Of a stretch of DNA of 64,000 nucleotides, positions 9,198 to 18,237 are shown piece after piece. Under the pieces are notes generated by a model. The model did not search any database and was not told where the DNA came from. It was given only the letters and a program-made list of their open reading frames with translations. The translations under genes and the position numbers were made by a program. Source of the DNA: Clostridiaceae bacterium Marseille-Q4145 (lineage in GTDB: Bacteria > Bacillota > Clostridia > Lachnospirales > Lachnospiraceae); NCBI GenBank assembly GCA_018223365.1, contig JAGTTP010000001.1, forward strand, positions 930,001-994,000, written 5' to 3'. Within the stretch, counting starts at the first letter, position 1. Each line of letters opens with the position of its first letter.

Positions 9198-10475
9198 TTG
9201 ACAGGTATTGTATTGACCCAGAACAGTACATTCATTATTGGGGATGTGGCAAGAATTCTTGGCTGGATTATGAACGCACTGTTTAATTTTCTTGATGGTG
9301 TATTTGGTATCCAGAATATTGGTTTATGTATTATTTTATTTACGATTATTATCTATCTTCTGATGCTGCCGCTGACAATCAAGCAGCAGAAGTTCTCCAA
9401 ATTCTCTGCAAAGATGAATCCGGAGATTCAGGCAGTTCAGAAGAAGTATCAGAATAAAAAAGATGAAGCGTCCATGATGGCTATGAATGAAGAAACCAAA
9501 GCAATCTACACCAAGTATGGCGTTTCACCAACGGGAAGCTGTGTACAGCTGCTGATTCAGATGCCGATTTTGTTTGCTCTGTATCAGGTAATTATGAGAG
9601 TACCGGCTTATGTAACCGGTGTCAAAGATGTGTTCACGGAGCTTGCTACCGAAATCATGAATACTGCAGGTGGAGTGGAATTCATGCAGGAGCTGAGTAA
9701 AAATGGCGCCATGACCGCATATGTTGGAAAAGATTTCACCCAGATGAACACGGTTGTGGATGTGCTGTATCGTCTGCAGGAGACAGGAAAAGCAACCTGG
9801 GATATGCTGGCTGATCAGTTCCCGAACATGACTGCACTGATTGACAGCACCCATGCTTCTATCAGCCATCTGAATGATTTCATTCTGATTAACATTGCAA
9901 ATTCACCGATGAATATGATCAAATCCGGATTTACGACAGGACAGTATCTGATGGTATTCGGTGCAATTCTGGTTCCGGTTCTGGCAGCGCTGACTCAGTG
10001 GCTCAACGTTCGTATGATGCCGCAGCCGTCTTCAGGAAACGAGAATGATTCCATGAATGCAACTATGAAGTCCATGAACATGATGATGCCGTTGATGTCT
10101 GCATGGTTCTGTTTATCACTTCCTGCAGGTATGGGACTTTACTGGATCATGGGTGCAGTGGTAAGAGGAATTCAGCAGTTTCTGATTAATAAGCATCTGG
10201 ACAAGCTGGATATTGATGCTATTATGAAGGCAAATGTAGAGAAAAATAACCGTCTTCGCGAGAAGAAAGGTCTTCCTGCTCAGAATATTACAAATATTGC
10301 AAAAGCAGATACCCGTACCGTTGATTCTCAAAGCAGAATTAAGAAAATGACGGAAGAAGAGAAGAAAGCAGCCATGGAGGCAGCTACAAACTATTATAAG
10401 AACGCAGAAAAACCGGGAAGTCTTGCATCCAAAGCAGACATGGTTCGCAAGTTTAACGAAAAGACCAAAAAATAA
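9198..10475 (+). CDS. yidC: YidC/Oxa1/SpoIIIJ family membrane insertase
   Basis: Membrane insertase, 425 aa, starting at TTG (9198) with GAAGGAGG 6-7 nt upstream. The first membrane segment is near residue 30. The Oxa1 core runs from about 35 to 330 and contains SPTGSCVQLLIQMPILFALY and NMMMPLMSAWFCLSLPAGM. The loop between segments is longer than in Bacillus SpoIIIJ. The C-terminal about 90 residues are lysine-rich and cytoplasmic, a ribosome-contacting tail. There is no lipobox, unlike Bacillus paralogs. Confidence 0.96.
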   Translation: MTGIVLTQNSTFIIGDVARILGWIMNALFNFLDGVFGIQNIGLCIILFTIIIYLLMLPLTIKQQKFSKFSAKMNPEIQAVQKKYQNKKDEASMMAMNEETKAIYTKYGVSPTGSCVQLLIQMPILFALYQVIMRVPAYVTGVKDVFTELATEIMNTAGGVEFMQELSKNGAMTAYVGKDFTQMNTVVDVLYRLQETGKATWDMLADQFPNMTALIDSTHASISHLNDFILINIANSPMNMIKSGFTTGQYLMVFGAILVPVLAALTQWLNVRMMPQPSSGNENDSMNATMKSMNMMMPLMSAWFCLSLPAGMGLYWIMGAVVRGIQQFLINKHLDKLDIDAIMKANVEKNNRLREKKGLPAQNITNIAKADTRTVDSQSRIKKMTEEEKKAAMEAATNYYKNAEKPGSLASKADMVRKFNEKTKK

Positions 10476-10491
10476 GGAGGAGGAACCGGGG

Positions 10492-11223
10492 ATGGAATAC
10501 AGAGAGTTTACGGGGAAAACAGTAGAAGATGCTGTCATGGAAGCTGCCATTAAGCTGGAGACAACTTCTGACAGAATGGAATATGAAGTTCTGGAAAAAG
10601 GAAGTAATGGTTTCCTTGGTATCGGCAGCAAACCAGCCAGAATCCGTGCACGCAAAGTGATGGAAACTGCAGAATGTGCAGAAAAATTCCTGATGGATGT
10701 ATTAGAGGCGATGGATCTGAAAGCAACCGTGAGCATGGAAGAGAATAAAGAAGAGAGAACACTTGATATTGATCTTGCCGGTGATGATATGGGGGTATTG
10801 ATTGGCAAGAGAGGTCAGACACTGGATTCTCTTCAGTATCTGGTAAGCCTGGTCGTTAATAAAGGGGAAGATGATTATATCCGTGTAAAAGTAGATACGG
10901 AAAATTATCGACAGAGAAGAAAAGATACTCTGGAAAATCTTGCAAAGAATATTGCTTCTAAAGTACGCAGAACCGGAAAACCGGTAACATTGGAACCAAT
11001 GAATCCCTATGAGAGAAGAGTGATTCACTCCGCACTGCAGAATGACCGTTATGTGGAAACGCACAGTGAAGGAGAAGAACCGTTCCGTAAAGTAGTGGTA
11101 TCTCTGAAAGAGGGAGTTCAGCCGAGAGAAAATAACCGGTATCGTCGTTACAACAATGGACCGGGAAGACGCAGCGGTAATTACAATCGAAACAAAGACA
11201 AAAGGGGTGGAGGACGCGAATAA
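10492..11223 (+). CDS. khpB: Jag/KhpB RNA-binding protein
   Basis: RNA-binding cell-envelope regulator, 243 aa from the ATG at 10492 (GGAGGAGG upstream). The Jag N-terminal domain is residues 1-55 (EYREFTGKTVEDAV, KGSNGFLGIGSKPARI). A KH domain follows (GVLIGKRGQTLDSLQYL, about 105-121), then R3H (NPYERRVIHSALQ, about 175-190) and an Arg/Asn/Gly-rich tail. It is always downstream of yidC. A terminator hairpin overlaps its stop codon. Confidence 0.95.
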   Translation: MEYREFTGKTVEDAVMEAAIKLETTSDRMEYEVLEKGSNGFLGIGSKPARIRARKVMETAECAEKFLMDVLEAMDLKATVSMEENKEERTLDIDLAGDDMGVLIGKRGQTLDSLQYLVSLVVNKGEDDYIRVKVDTENYRQRRKDTLENLAKNIASKVRRTGKPVTLEPMNPYERRVIHSALQNDRYVETHSEGEEPFRKVVVSLKEGVQPRENNRYRRYNNGPGRRSGNYNRNKDKRGGGRE

Positions 11224-11236
11224 GCGTCCTCTTTTT
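11210..11236 (+). terminator. Intrinsic terminator overlapping the khpB stop codon
   Basis: Perfect 8-bp stem GAGGACGC (11210-11217) / GCGTCCTC (11224-11231) with loop GAATAA and then TTTTT. The khpB TAA stop lies in the loop, so terminating ribosomes can cover the hairpin and couple khpB translation to readthrough into mnmE 11 bp further on. The hairpin is seen; the coupling is inference. Confidence 0.85.
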
Positions 11237-11246
11237 GGTGAATGGC

Positions 11247-12626
11247 ATGTATAAAAGTGATACAATTGCGGCAATTGCGACACCGATGACCGGAGCGGGA
11301 ATTGGTGTAATCCGAATCAGCGGGGAAGATGCATTTTCTATTGGAGAGAAAATGTTTCGTCCGTATAAAAAAGGAAAAGTATTGTCAGAGCAGCCGTCCT
11401 ATACCATTCATTATGGAACGATTGTGGATGGAGAAGAGACCATTGATGAAGTGATCGTACTGCTGATGAAAGGTCCTCACAGCTATACGGCGGAAGATAC
11501 AGTGGAAATTGACTGTCATGGCGGCGTATTTGTAATGAAAAAGGTGTTGGAACTGGCCATCCGCTGTGGAGCAAGACCTGCAGAACCAGGAGAATTTACA
11601 AAACGCGCGTTTTTAAATGGACGAATTGATCTGTCCCAGGCGGAAGCAGTGATGGATGTGATCGACGCAAAAAACAACTATGCATTGAAAAGCTCTGTCC
11701 GTCAGCTGAAAGGATCTCTTCAGCGGAAGATTAAAGAAATGCGGGAAGAAATTCTCTATGAAATTGCATTTATTGAATCTGCATTGGACGATCCGGAACA
11801 TATTAGTCTTGATGGATACACACAAAAGCTTGGGGATAAGGTGGATAACCTTCTGAAAAATGCAGACCAGCTGTTGATTTCTGCCCAAAACGGAAGAATT
11901 TTAAAAGAAGGAATCCGTACAGTGATTATCGGAAAGCCAAATGCGGGTAAATCTTCTTTGATGAATGTACTGGTGGGAAGTAATCGGGCCATTGTAACGG
12001 ATATGGCGGGAACTACCAGAGATATTCTGGAAGAGCAGATTCAGTTAAAAGGGTTGAGTCTTCATATTGTGGATACGGCCGGTATTCGGAAAACAGACGA
12101 CCCGGTGGAAAAGATTGGAGTGGAACGGGCAAAAGAAGCAGTACAGGATGCGGATTTAATTCTGTATGTAGTTGACAGTTCTGCACTTTTGGATGAAAAT
12201 GATGAGGAGATTATCTCCTTTTTGCAGGATGAAAATGTCATTGTCTTATTGAACAAGACAGATCTTCCTACGGTAACCGGTCCGGAAGAAATTCAGAAAA
12301 AACTTTCCAAACCTTCGGTATGCATTTCAGCAAGAGAGGAGACCGGAATGGATGAATTATCTGATTTGATTGAATCCATGTTTTTGTCCGGTAATATTTC
12401 CTTTAATGACCAGGTGTATCTGACGAACATCCGTCATCAGACTGCTATGAGAAATGCGAAGGAAAGTTTGGAGAAGGTTAAGGAAAGTCTGGAGCTTGGT
12501 ATGCCGGAAGACTTTTTCTCCATTGATTTGATGGATGCTTACGAAACACTTGGATCTATTATCGGTGAATCGGCAGGGGAAGATCTGGTCAATGAGATTT
12601 TCAGTAAATTTTGTATGGGTAAATAG
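11247..12626 (+). CDS. mnmE: tRNA uridine-5-carboxymethylaminomethyl GTPase MnmE
   Basis: GTPase that with MnmG modifies wobble U34. From the ATG at 11247 it is 459 aa; a TTG at 11235 inside the terminator T-run is less likely. The N-terminal formyl-THF-binding domain starts DTIAAIATPMTGAGIGVIRI. The G domain has G1 GKPNAGKSS near residue 228, DTAG, and NKTD. The protein ends in the required CxGK (CMGK), the cysteine used in catalysis. It is followed 12 bp later by mnmG. Confidence 0.97.
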   Translation: MYKSDTIAAIATPMTGAGIGVIRISGEDAFSIGEKMFRPYKKGKVLSEQPSYTIHYGTIVDGEETIDEVIVLLMKGPHSYTAEDTVEIDCHGGVFVMKKVLELAIRCGARPAEPGEFTKRAFLNGRIDLSQAEAVMDVIDAKNNYALKSSVRQLKGSLQRKIKEMREEILYEIAFIESALDDPEHISLDGYTQKLGDKVDNLLKNADQLLISAQNGRILKEGIRTVIIGKPNAGKSSLMNVLVGSNRAIVTDMAGTTRDILEEQIQLKGLSLHIVDTAGIRKTDDPVEKIGVERAKEAVQDADLILYVVDSSALLDENDEEIISFLQDENVIVLLNKTDLPTVTGPEEIQKKLSKPSVCISAREETGMDELSDLIESMFLSGNISFNDQVYLTNIRHQTAMRNAKESLEKVKESLELGMPEDFFSIDLMDAYETLGSIIGESAGEDLVNEIFSKFCMGK

Positions 12627-12638
12627 GGAGGAACCAAG

Positions 12639-14534
12639 ATGCCCTTTTTGGAAGAAAATGTAGATGTAGTAGTAGTAGGTGCCGGACATGCCGGATGTGA
12701 GGCAGCTCTGGCCTGCGCAAGACTCGGATTAGAGACCGTTATCTTTACGGTCAGTGTGGACAGTATTGCACTGATGCCCTGTAATCCAAATATTGGAGGT
12801 AGCTCCAAGGGACATCTGGTGCGGGAATTGGATGCTCTGGGTGGAGAGATGGGTAAAGTGATTGATAAAACCTTTATTCAGTCAAAAATGCTGAATGTAT
12901 CAAAAGGACCAGCTGTTCATTCCCTTCGCGCCCAGGCTGATAAGGCAGAATACAGCCGCGCCATGCGTCAGGTGCTGGAAAATACCGATCATCTCCAGAT
13001 TGTGCAGGGAGAAGTGACGGAAATAATGGTCGAGAATGGAGCTGTCACGGGTGTCAGACTATATTCTGGTGCTATTTATCATGCGAGAGCGGCAGTTTTG
13101 TGTACTGGAACATACTTAAAAGCACGTTGTATTTATGGTGATGTAAGCACTTATACGGGACCAAATGGTCTTCAGGCAGCAAATTACCTGACAGACTCTC
13201 TGAAAAAGCTGGGAATTGAGATGTATCGCTTTAAAACCGGAACACCAGCGAGAATCGATAGCCGCTCCATTGATTACAGTAAGATGGAAGAGCAGTTTGG
13301 TGACAAGAGAGTGGTGCCCTTTTCCTTTACAACGGATCCGGAATCCGTACAGATTGAGCAGGCATCCTGTTGGTTGACTTATACAAATGAAAAGACTCAT
13401 GAGATTATCCGAAATAATCTGGACCGGTCTCCATTGTATTCCGGTATGATTGAAGGAACTGGTCCGAGATATTGCCCTTCTATTGAGGATAAAGTGGTTC
13501 GGTTTGCAGATAAGAACCGACATCAGGTCTTTATAGAGCCAGAAGGTCTTTATACGAATGAAATGTATGTGGGCGGTATGTCCAGTTCTCTTCCTGAAGA
13601 TGTGCAGCACGAAATGTATCATTCAGTTGCCGGACTTGAGCATGCAAAAATTGTGAAAAATGCTTATGCGATAGAGTATGATTGTATTAACCCAAGGCAG
13701 CTTTATCCGACTTTGGAGTTTAAAAACATTCATGGATTGTTCAGCGGAGGACAGTTTAATGGAAGTTCCGGATATGAGGAAGCAGCCAGTCAGGGCCTGG
13801 TAGCCGGAATCAATGCAGCGTTGGAAGTACTGGGGCGTGAGCAGATTGTCATTGATCGTTCCCAGGGTTATATTGGCGTGCTTATTGATGATCTGGTAAC
13901 GAAGGAAAATCATGAACCTTATCGAATGATGACTTCTCGCTCTGAATATCGATTGCTGCTCAGACAGGATAACGCAGATCAGAGACTGACACCTCTTGGA
14001 CATGAGGTGGGATTGATTGATGAGCAGCGTTATCAGAAACTGCTCACAAAAATCAGTATGATTGAGCAGGAAAAAGAAAGACTGGAATGTACCATGGTGG
14101 GTGGCTCCAAGGAAGTCCAGGCATTTCTGGAGAAGCATGAGAGTACTACGCTGAAAACGGCTGCTTCACTGGCGGAGATTTTAAGACGTCCGGAAATGAA
14201 ATATGAATATCTGCAGGAAATTGATCCGGAATGGCCGAATCTGCCGCAAGATGTTTGTGAGCAGGTAGAAATTGATATTAAATATGACGGATATATCAAA
14301 CGTCAGTTGAAACAGGTAGAACAGTTTAAAAAATTGGAAAGCAAAAAACTGCCGGAAGATATTAATTATGCAGAAATTAAGAGCCTTCGAATAGAAGCAG
14401 TACAAAAATTGAATTTATGTAAACCAATATCCGTTGGACAAGCATCCAGAATATCCGGAGTATCTCCGGCAGACATTTCCGTACTTCTTGTCTATCTGGA
14501 ACAACATAGAGGAAATCATCAGAAGGAATCATAA
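12639..14534 (+). CDS. mnmG: tRNA uridine-5-carboxymethylaminomethyl synthesis enzyme MnmG
   Basis: FAD- and NADH-dependent partner of MnmE, 631 aa. The N-terminal dinucleotide fold shows GAGHAGCEAALACARLG at residues 11-27, then CNPNIGGSSKG and SGGQFNGSSGYEEAASQG, and the helical C-terminal domain binds MnmE. GGGAGG lies before the ATG. It is directly followed by rsmG (2-bp gap), as in most Firmicutes. Confidence 0.98.
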   Translation: MPFLEENVDVVVVGAGHAGCEAALACARLGLETVIFTVSVDSIALMPCNPNIGGSSKGHLVRELDALGGEMGKVIDKTFIQSKMLNVSKGPAVHSLRAQADKAEYSRAMRQVLENTDHLQIVQGEVTEIMVENGAVTGVRLYSGAIYHARAAVLCTGTYLKARCIYGDVSTYTGPNGLQAANYLTDSLKKLGIEMYRFKTGTPARIDSRSIDYSKMEEQFGDKRVVPFSFTTDPESVQIEQASCWLTYTNEKTHEIIRNNLDRSPLYSGMIEGTGPRYCPSIEDKVVRFADKNRHQVFIEPEGLYTNEMYVGGMSSSLPEDVQHEMYHSVAGLEHAKIVKNAYAIEYDCINPRQLYPTLEFKNIHGLFSGGQFNGSSGYEEAASQGLVAGINAALEVLGREQIVIDRSQGYIGVLIDDLVTKENHEPYRMMTSRSEYRLLLRQDNADQRLTPLGHEVGLIDEQRYQKLLTKISMIEQEKERLECTMVGGSKEVQAFLEKHESTTLKTAASLAEILRRPEMKYEYLQEIDPEWPNLPQDVCEQVEIDIKYDGYIKRQLKQVEQFKKLESKKLPEDINYAEIKSLRIEAVQKLNLCKPISVGQASRISGVSPADISVLLVYLEQHRGNHQKES

Positions 14535-14536
14535 CT

Positions 14537-15259
14537 ATGGAAGAAAAATTAGCCTATATCAAACAGAAAATGGCACATCTGGATATCACATTGACAGATC
14601 AGATGGCGGAACAGCTGTATCGATACTATGAACTTCTGGTAGAGTGGAATTCTTTTATGAATTTGACTGGAATTACCGAGTTTGAAGAGGTTGTTCAGAA
14701 ACATTTTGTGGATAGTCTGTCGATTGTGAAGGTAAAAAATATGAATGAGGTGGATAACCTCATTGATGTGGGTACCGGAGCAGGTTTTCCGGGACTCCCA
14801 TTGAAAATAGTGTTTCCCAATATCCAGGTAACGTTGTTGGATTCCCTAAATAAACGAATTGACTTCTTAAATGAGGTCATTCGCCAGACAGGACTGGAAA
14901 ATATCGAAACAATTCATGGAAGGGCAGAAGATTTTGCAAAACCAGGACTGAAACGAGAGGTTTATGATCTCTGTGTTTCCAGAGCAGTGGCAAATCTGGC
15001 AACTTTATCGGAATATTGTCTCCCCTATGTGAAAATTGGAGGTGAATTTATTCCCTATAAGTCAGGAGAGATCGAAGAAGAACTGCAGGATGCAAAAGGT
15101 GCGGTCTTTTTACTGGGAGGAAAGGTAGAAAGCTGTGAAAACTTTGATTTGCCTGGGTCAGATATCCATCGCTCGTTGGTACGAATCAAAAAAGTTGGTG
15201 GATGCCCGAAAAAGTATCCGAGAAAGGCAGGAATGCCGACAAAAACCCCGCTTCATTAG
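14537..15259 (+). CDS. rsmG: 16S rRNA (guanine527-N7)-methyltransferase
   Basis: SAM-dependent methyltransferase of 16S rRNA G527, 240 aa. The SAM-binding motif is DVGTGAGFPGLPLKI near residue 75, and SRAVANLATLSEYCLPYVKIGG lies near 150. The stop codon sits in the loop of a strong terminator, so the unit ends here. Confidence 0.97.
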   Translation: MEEKLAYIKQKMAHLDITLTDQMAEQLYRYYELLVEWNSFMNLTGITEFEEVVQKHFVDSLSIVKVKNMNEVDNLIDVGTGAGFPGLPLKIVFPNIQVTLLDSLNKRIDFLNEVIRQTGLENIETIHGRAEDFAKPGLKREVYDLCVSRAVANLATLSEYCLPYVKIGGEFIPYKSGEIEEELQDAKGAVFLLGGKVESCENFDLPGSDIHRSLVRIKKVGGCPKKYPRKAGMPTKTPLH

Positions 15260-15276
15260 AAGCGGGGCATTTTTTT
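15246..15276. terminator. Bidirectional terminator at the rsmG stop codon
   Basis: Perfect 9-bp stem CCCCGCTTC (15246-15254) / GAAGCGGGG (15259-15267) with an ATTA loop, followed by a T-tract to 15276. A's precede the left arm, so it also serves the convergent hydrolase gene that ends at 15275. The rsmG stop TAG is 15257-15259. Confidence 0.92.
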
Positions 15277-16243
15277 ACTCTTCTGGAGAAAGATAGAGTT
15301 GCAAATATTTCAAAACTTCGTCTGGAGTTTCCAATTGAGGAAGTCGTTTCACATAATCCAGGTATTCGACTTCAATTGCCGGGTTATAATACTGATATTC
15401 TTTCATTTTCTTATGCATGTCCGGAAGTTCCGCACTGCAGAGAATGTGAATATTCTTATTGATGGATTTTAAAGAACGGATAATATTAGCATTTATATAT
15501 CGCCCGACCTGACTAATGTGGAGATTTTTCGCGGAAAGCCCTCCTAAATGTGCGGATTCGTAGTAATAATCTACCAGAACATCGGAAAATTTGTCTTTAT
15601 CATAAAAATAATCATCTTCGAAGGTCTTTTCTATGAGTTTTCTGGTAGTCAGCATGTTGTAAATAAAAGTTCCAATGATTTTTAGCTTCAAAATGAAGAC
15701 TGCGGATTTGGTTCGTTTGGATGGAGCCTTGCGGAAAGTTCGGATACTCTCTGGATTAATCAGAATCAGATCTTCAAAGGCATTTTCATTGATGCCACAT
15801 GCTTCTATAACAAATGCAGCTGAATTTCCGGTGGCAATGACAAAAGCTCTCTTTTTAATGATATCATGGATAAAGTCGTTGACCAACTGGGTGTACATGT
15901 AACTGGTATAGATGATGGAAGGATGTTCCGATAAACCGCATCCTGGAAGATCAATCAGATAAACGGTATTGGTTTTTGATAATTCCGGTACCAGGTAAGC
16001 CCATTCAATGGAAGAACTTCCGGGTGTCAGGTCATGAATTAAAAGTAAGGGCTTTCCCTCACCGGATACACTATAGCTAATATCACCGAATCTCCAATGG
16101 TAAGTTTCTTTTTTTCGATGATCCAGGAGTTCTTTGCTGGTAGCAAGCTTTTCAATGATTTTATTTATTGCAAAAAGAGTTCCAAGGGAACTGCTGAGTA
16201 AAGCAGACAGAGTAAGAAATATTGTAAGCTTTTTGTTTTTCAA
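15275..16243 (-). CDS. Membrane-anchored alpha/beta-hydrolase-fold protein
   Basis: A 322-aa protein with an N-terminal membrane anchor (residues 5-27) and an alpha/beta-hydrolase fold. Visible elements are the oxyanion region LLLIHDLTPGSSSIEW, the YLIDLPGCGLSEHP turn and the nucleophile elbow GNSAA (Ser about 143). At the C-terminus, where the family shows GHxPxLExP, this protein reads VKRLPQLETP: the catalytic His position looks replaced by Arg. The acid after strand 6 is also unclear (LCSAELPD). It may be inactive or non-catalytic. It faces away from the parA promoter region. Confidence 0.82.
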   Translation of the reverse strand: MKNKKLTIFLTLSALLSSSLGTLFAINKIIEKLATSKELLDHRKKETYHWRFGDISYSVSGEGKPLLLIHDLTPGSSSIEWAYLVPELSKTNTVYLIDLPGCGLSEHPSIIYTSYMYTQLVNDFIHDIIKKRAFVIATGNSAAFVIEACGINENAFEDLILINPESIRTFRKAPSKRTKSAVFILKLKIIGTFIYNMLTTRKLIEKTFEDDYFYDKDKFSDVLVDYYYESAHLGGLSAKNLHISQVGRYINANIIRSLKSINKNIHILCSAELPDMHKKMKEYQYYNPAIEVEYLDYVKRLPQLETPDEVLKYLQLYLSPEE

Positions 16244-16310
16244 GGTATTCGCTCCTTTCTATATAGGTATATTTTATCTCATATCGTCTAATTCGGCAAC
16301 TCTAAAGTTG

Positions 16311-16326
16311 TGTTTCACGTGAAACA
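16311..16326. promoter_or_regulatory. parS: parS site 1
   Basis: TGTTTCACGTGAAACA is a perfect 16-bp palindrome matching the chromosomal parS consensus bound by ParB (Spo0J). It lies 181 bp before parA, between the divergent hydrolase and parA. Confidence 0.95.
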
Positions 16327-16339
16327 TTGAAACGCAAAT

Positions 16340-16400
16340 ACAAAAGTGACGATATGTGAGCGGAACCGCTTACATCCCTTTCACATATTATCACTTTTGT
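16340..16400. repeat. Large inverted repeat between the two parS sites
   Basis: The outer arms ACAAAAGTGA (16340-16349) / TCACTTTTGT (16391-16400) and inner arms ATATGTGA (16352-16359) / TCACATAT (16381-16388) give 18 paired bases with one 2x2 mismatch. The 21-nt apex contains the small palindrome GCGGAACCGC. It could be a bidirectional terminator, a cruciform or a binding site. Only the symmetry is seen. Confidence 0.75.
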
Positions 16401-16439
16401 TCATATCCTCAATGTTTTACAATAAAAAACTTAATATCA

Positions 16440-16470
16440 TGTTTCACGTGAAACGTTGTTGTGCTATAAT
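16440..16470 (+). promoter_or_regulatory. parS: parS site 2 overlapping the parAB promoter
   Basis: TGTTTCACGTGAAACG (16440-16455, one base off the palindrome) sits exactly where the -35 of the parA promoter would be. The extended -10 TGCTATAAT is at 16462-16470. No good -35 hexamer exists otherwise, so ParB bound here could control its own operon. Motifs are seen; autoregulation is inference. Confidence 0.8.
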
Positions 16471-16507
16471 AAAAATAATTTGAAGAAAAAGTATAAAGGA
16501 GAACAAA

Positions 16508-17284
16508 GTGGGACGAATAATTGCGATTGCAAATCAGAAGGGTGGCGTAGGAAAGACTACAACATCCATTAATTTATCAGCCTGTCTGTCAGAACTTGGT
16601 CAGAAAGTGCTGACTGTCGATATTGATCCCCAGGGAAATACTACAAGTGGACTCGGCGTAGATAAAAATGCCGTAGAAAATAATGTCTATGATCTATTAC
16701 TTGGAGAATGCGGTATTAAAGACTGTATTGTAGAAACTGAAATAGAAAATCAGTCATTAATTGCTTCCAATGTAAATCTTGCCGGGGCAGAGATTGAGCT
16801 GATTGGAATAGAAGAAAAGGAATATATTTTAAAGAAAGCATTAAATAAGGTAAGAAAAAAATATGATTTTATCATTATTGACTGTCCTCCTTCCTTAAAT
16901 ATGCTGACAGTCAATGCATTAACTGCGGCAGATACCGTGTTAGTGCCAATTCAGTGTGAATATTATGCATTGGAAGGATTAAGCCAACTGATTCATACAA
17001 TAGAACTGGTACAAGAACGATTGAATCCAAAACTGGAGATAGAAGGCGTGGTATTTACCATGTATGATGCCAGAACCAATCTATCTCTTCAAGTTGTAGA
17101 AAATGTAAAAGGATATTTACATCAGAATATTTATAAAACGATTATTCCGAGAAATGTACGACTGGCAGAAGCACCAAGCCATGGCCTGCCCATTAATTTG
17201 TATGATACCAGATCAGCAGGTGCGGAGAGTTATCGGATGCTGGCACAGGAAGTGCTTCATAAAGGAGAAGAAGAATGGCAGTAA
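16508..17284 (+). CDS. parA: Chromosome partitioning ATPase ParA (Soj)
   Basis: Walker-type ATPase of the chromosomal parABS system, 258 aa, GTG start with AAAGGAG 8 nt upstream. The deviant Walker A is KGGVGKTTTSINL at residues 11-23, the A' motif DIDPQGN is near 40, and Walker B is IIDCPPSL near 120. It overlaps parB by 10 nt. With ParB and the two upstream parS sites it acts in origin segregation and DnaA control. Confidence 0.97.
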   Translation: MGRIIAIANQKGGVGKTTTSINLSACLSELGQKVLTVDIDPQGNTTSGLGVDKNAVENNVYDLLLGECGIKDCIVETEIENQSLIASNVNLAGAEIELIGIEEKEYILKKALNKVRKKYDFIIIDCPPSLNMLTVNALTAADTVLVPIQCEYYALEGLSQLIHTIELVQERLNPKLEIEGVVFTMYDARTNLSLQVVENVKGYLHQNIYKTIIPRNVRLAEAPSHGLPINLYDTRSAGAESYRMLAQEVLHKGEEEWQ

Positions 17285-18180
17285 AGCGTGGTGGACTTGG
17301 AAAAGGACTGGACAGTTTGATTCCGGATACCGGAAAAGTATCAGAAAAAGAAAAAAAAGTAAAAGTTGTTGAGAAAGTAGTGGAAAAGGTTGTGGAGAAA
17401 CCCATTGAGATCAAGTTGAAGATCAATCAGGTAGAACCGAATCGGGAGCAGCCTCGTAAAAATTTTGATGAGGAAGCACTGCAGGAATTGGCAGAGTCCA
17501 TTAAGCAGTTCGGCATTCTGCAGCCGCTGATTGTTCAGAAACGGGATGATTACTATGAGATCATTGCCGGTGAGAGAAGATGGCGTGCTGCAAAGTTAGC
17601 AGGATTAAAAGAAGTCCCGGTTGTAATCCGTGAAATGAGTGATCAGGAAATTGTAGAAATTTCTTTGATTGAAAATATTCAGAGAGAAAACTTGAATCCT
17701 ATTGAAGAGGCAGCTGCTTACAAACGTCTGCTCACGGAATTTAATCTCAAGCAGGAAGAAGTGGCAGAACGGGTTTCGAAGAGTAGAACTGCCGTGACTA
17801 ACTCTATGCGTCTGCTCAAGCTGGATGAGCGGGTACAGCAGATGGTTATCGAAGGGATGATTTCCACCGGACATGCGAGAGCACTTCTTGCCATTGAAGA
17901 TGGAGAGTTACAGTTCCAGATGGCAACAAAAGTCTACAATGAAAAGCTCAGCGTGCGTGATGTAGAGAAGTTGGTAAAGAATCTTGGAAAAGAAAAGACT
18001 GCAAAGAAAGAAGAAAATACACAGCAGGCAGCTGTTTTTCAGGATCTGGAAGAAAAGATGAAGGCTGCACTGGGTACAAAAGTTTCCATAAACCGGAAAA
18101 ATGATCAAAAGGGTAAGATTGAGATCGAATATTATTCCATGGATGAACTGGAACGTTTGATGGAAATTTTAATGAAATAA
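17275..18180 (+). CDS. parB: Chromosome partitioning protein ParB (Spo0J)
   Basis: CTPase clamp that binds parS, 301 aa. A lysine/valine/glutamate-rich linker (about residues 22-45) is followed by the ParB CTPase domain with GERRWRAAKLAG and ENIQRENLNPIEEA, the HTH (TEFNLKQEEVAERVSKSR) and a C-terminal dimer domain. Its start lies inside parA. The typical GERRxRA CTP-binding box is intact. Confidence 0.97.
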   Translation: MAVKRGGLGKGLDSLIPDTGKVSEKEKKVKVVEKVVEKVVEKPIEIKLKINQVEPNREQPRKNFDEEALQELAESIKQFGILQPLIVQKRDDYYEIIAGERRWRAAKLAGLKEVPVVIREMSDQEIVEISLIENIQRENLNPIEEAAAYKRLLTEFNLKQEEVAERVSKSRTAVTNSMRLLKLDERVQQMVIEGMISTGHARALLAIEDGELQFQMATKVYNEKLSVRDVEKLVKNLGKEKTAKKEENTQQAAVFQDLEEKMKAALGTKVSINRKNDQKGKIEIEYYSMDELERLMEILMK

Positions 18181-18237
18181 GATAACATAAGTGAATAAAA
18201 CTTAATATTTAGATAACATAACGAAGGAGAAAATGAA

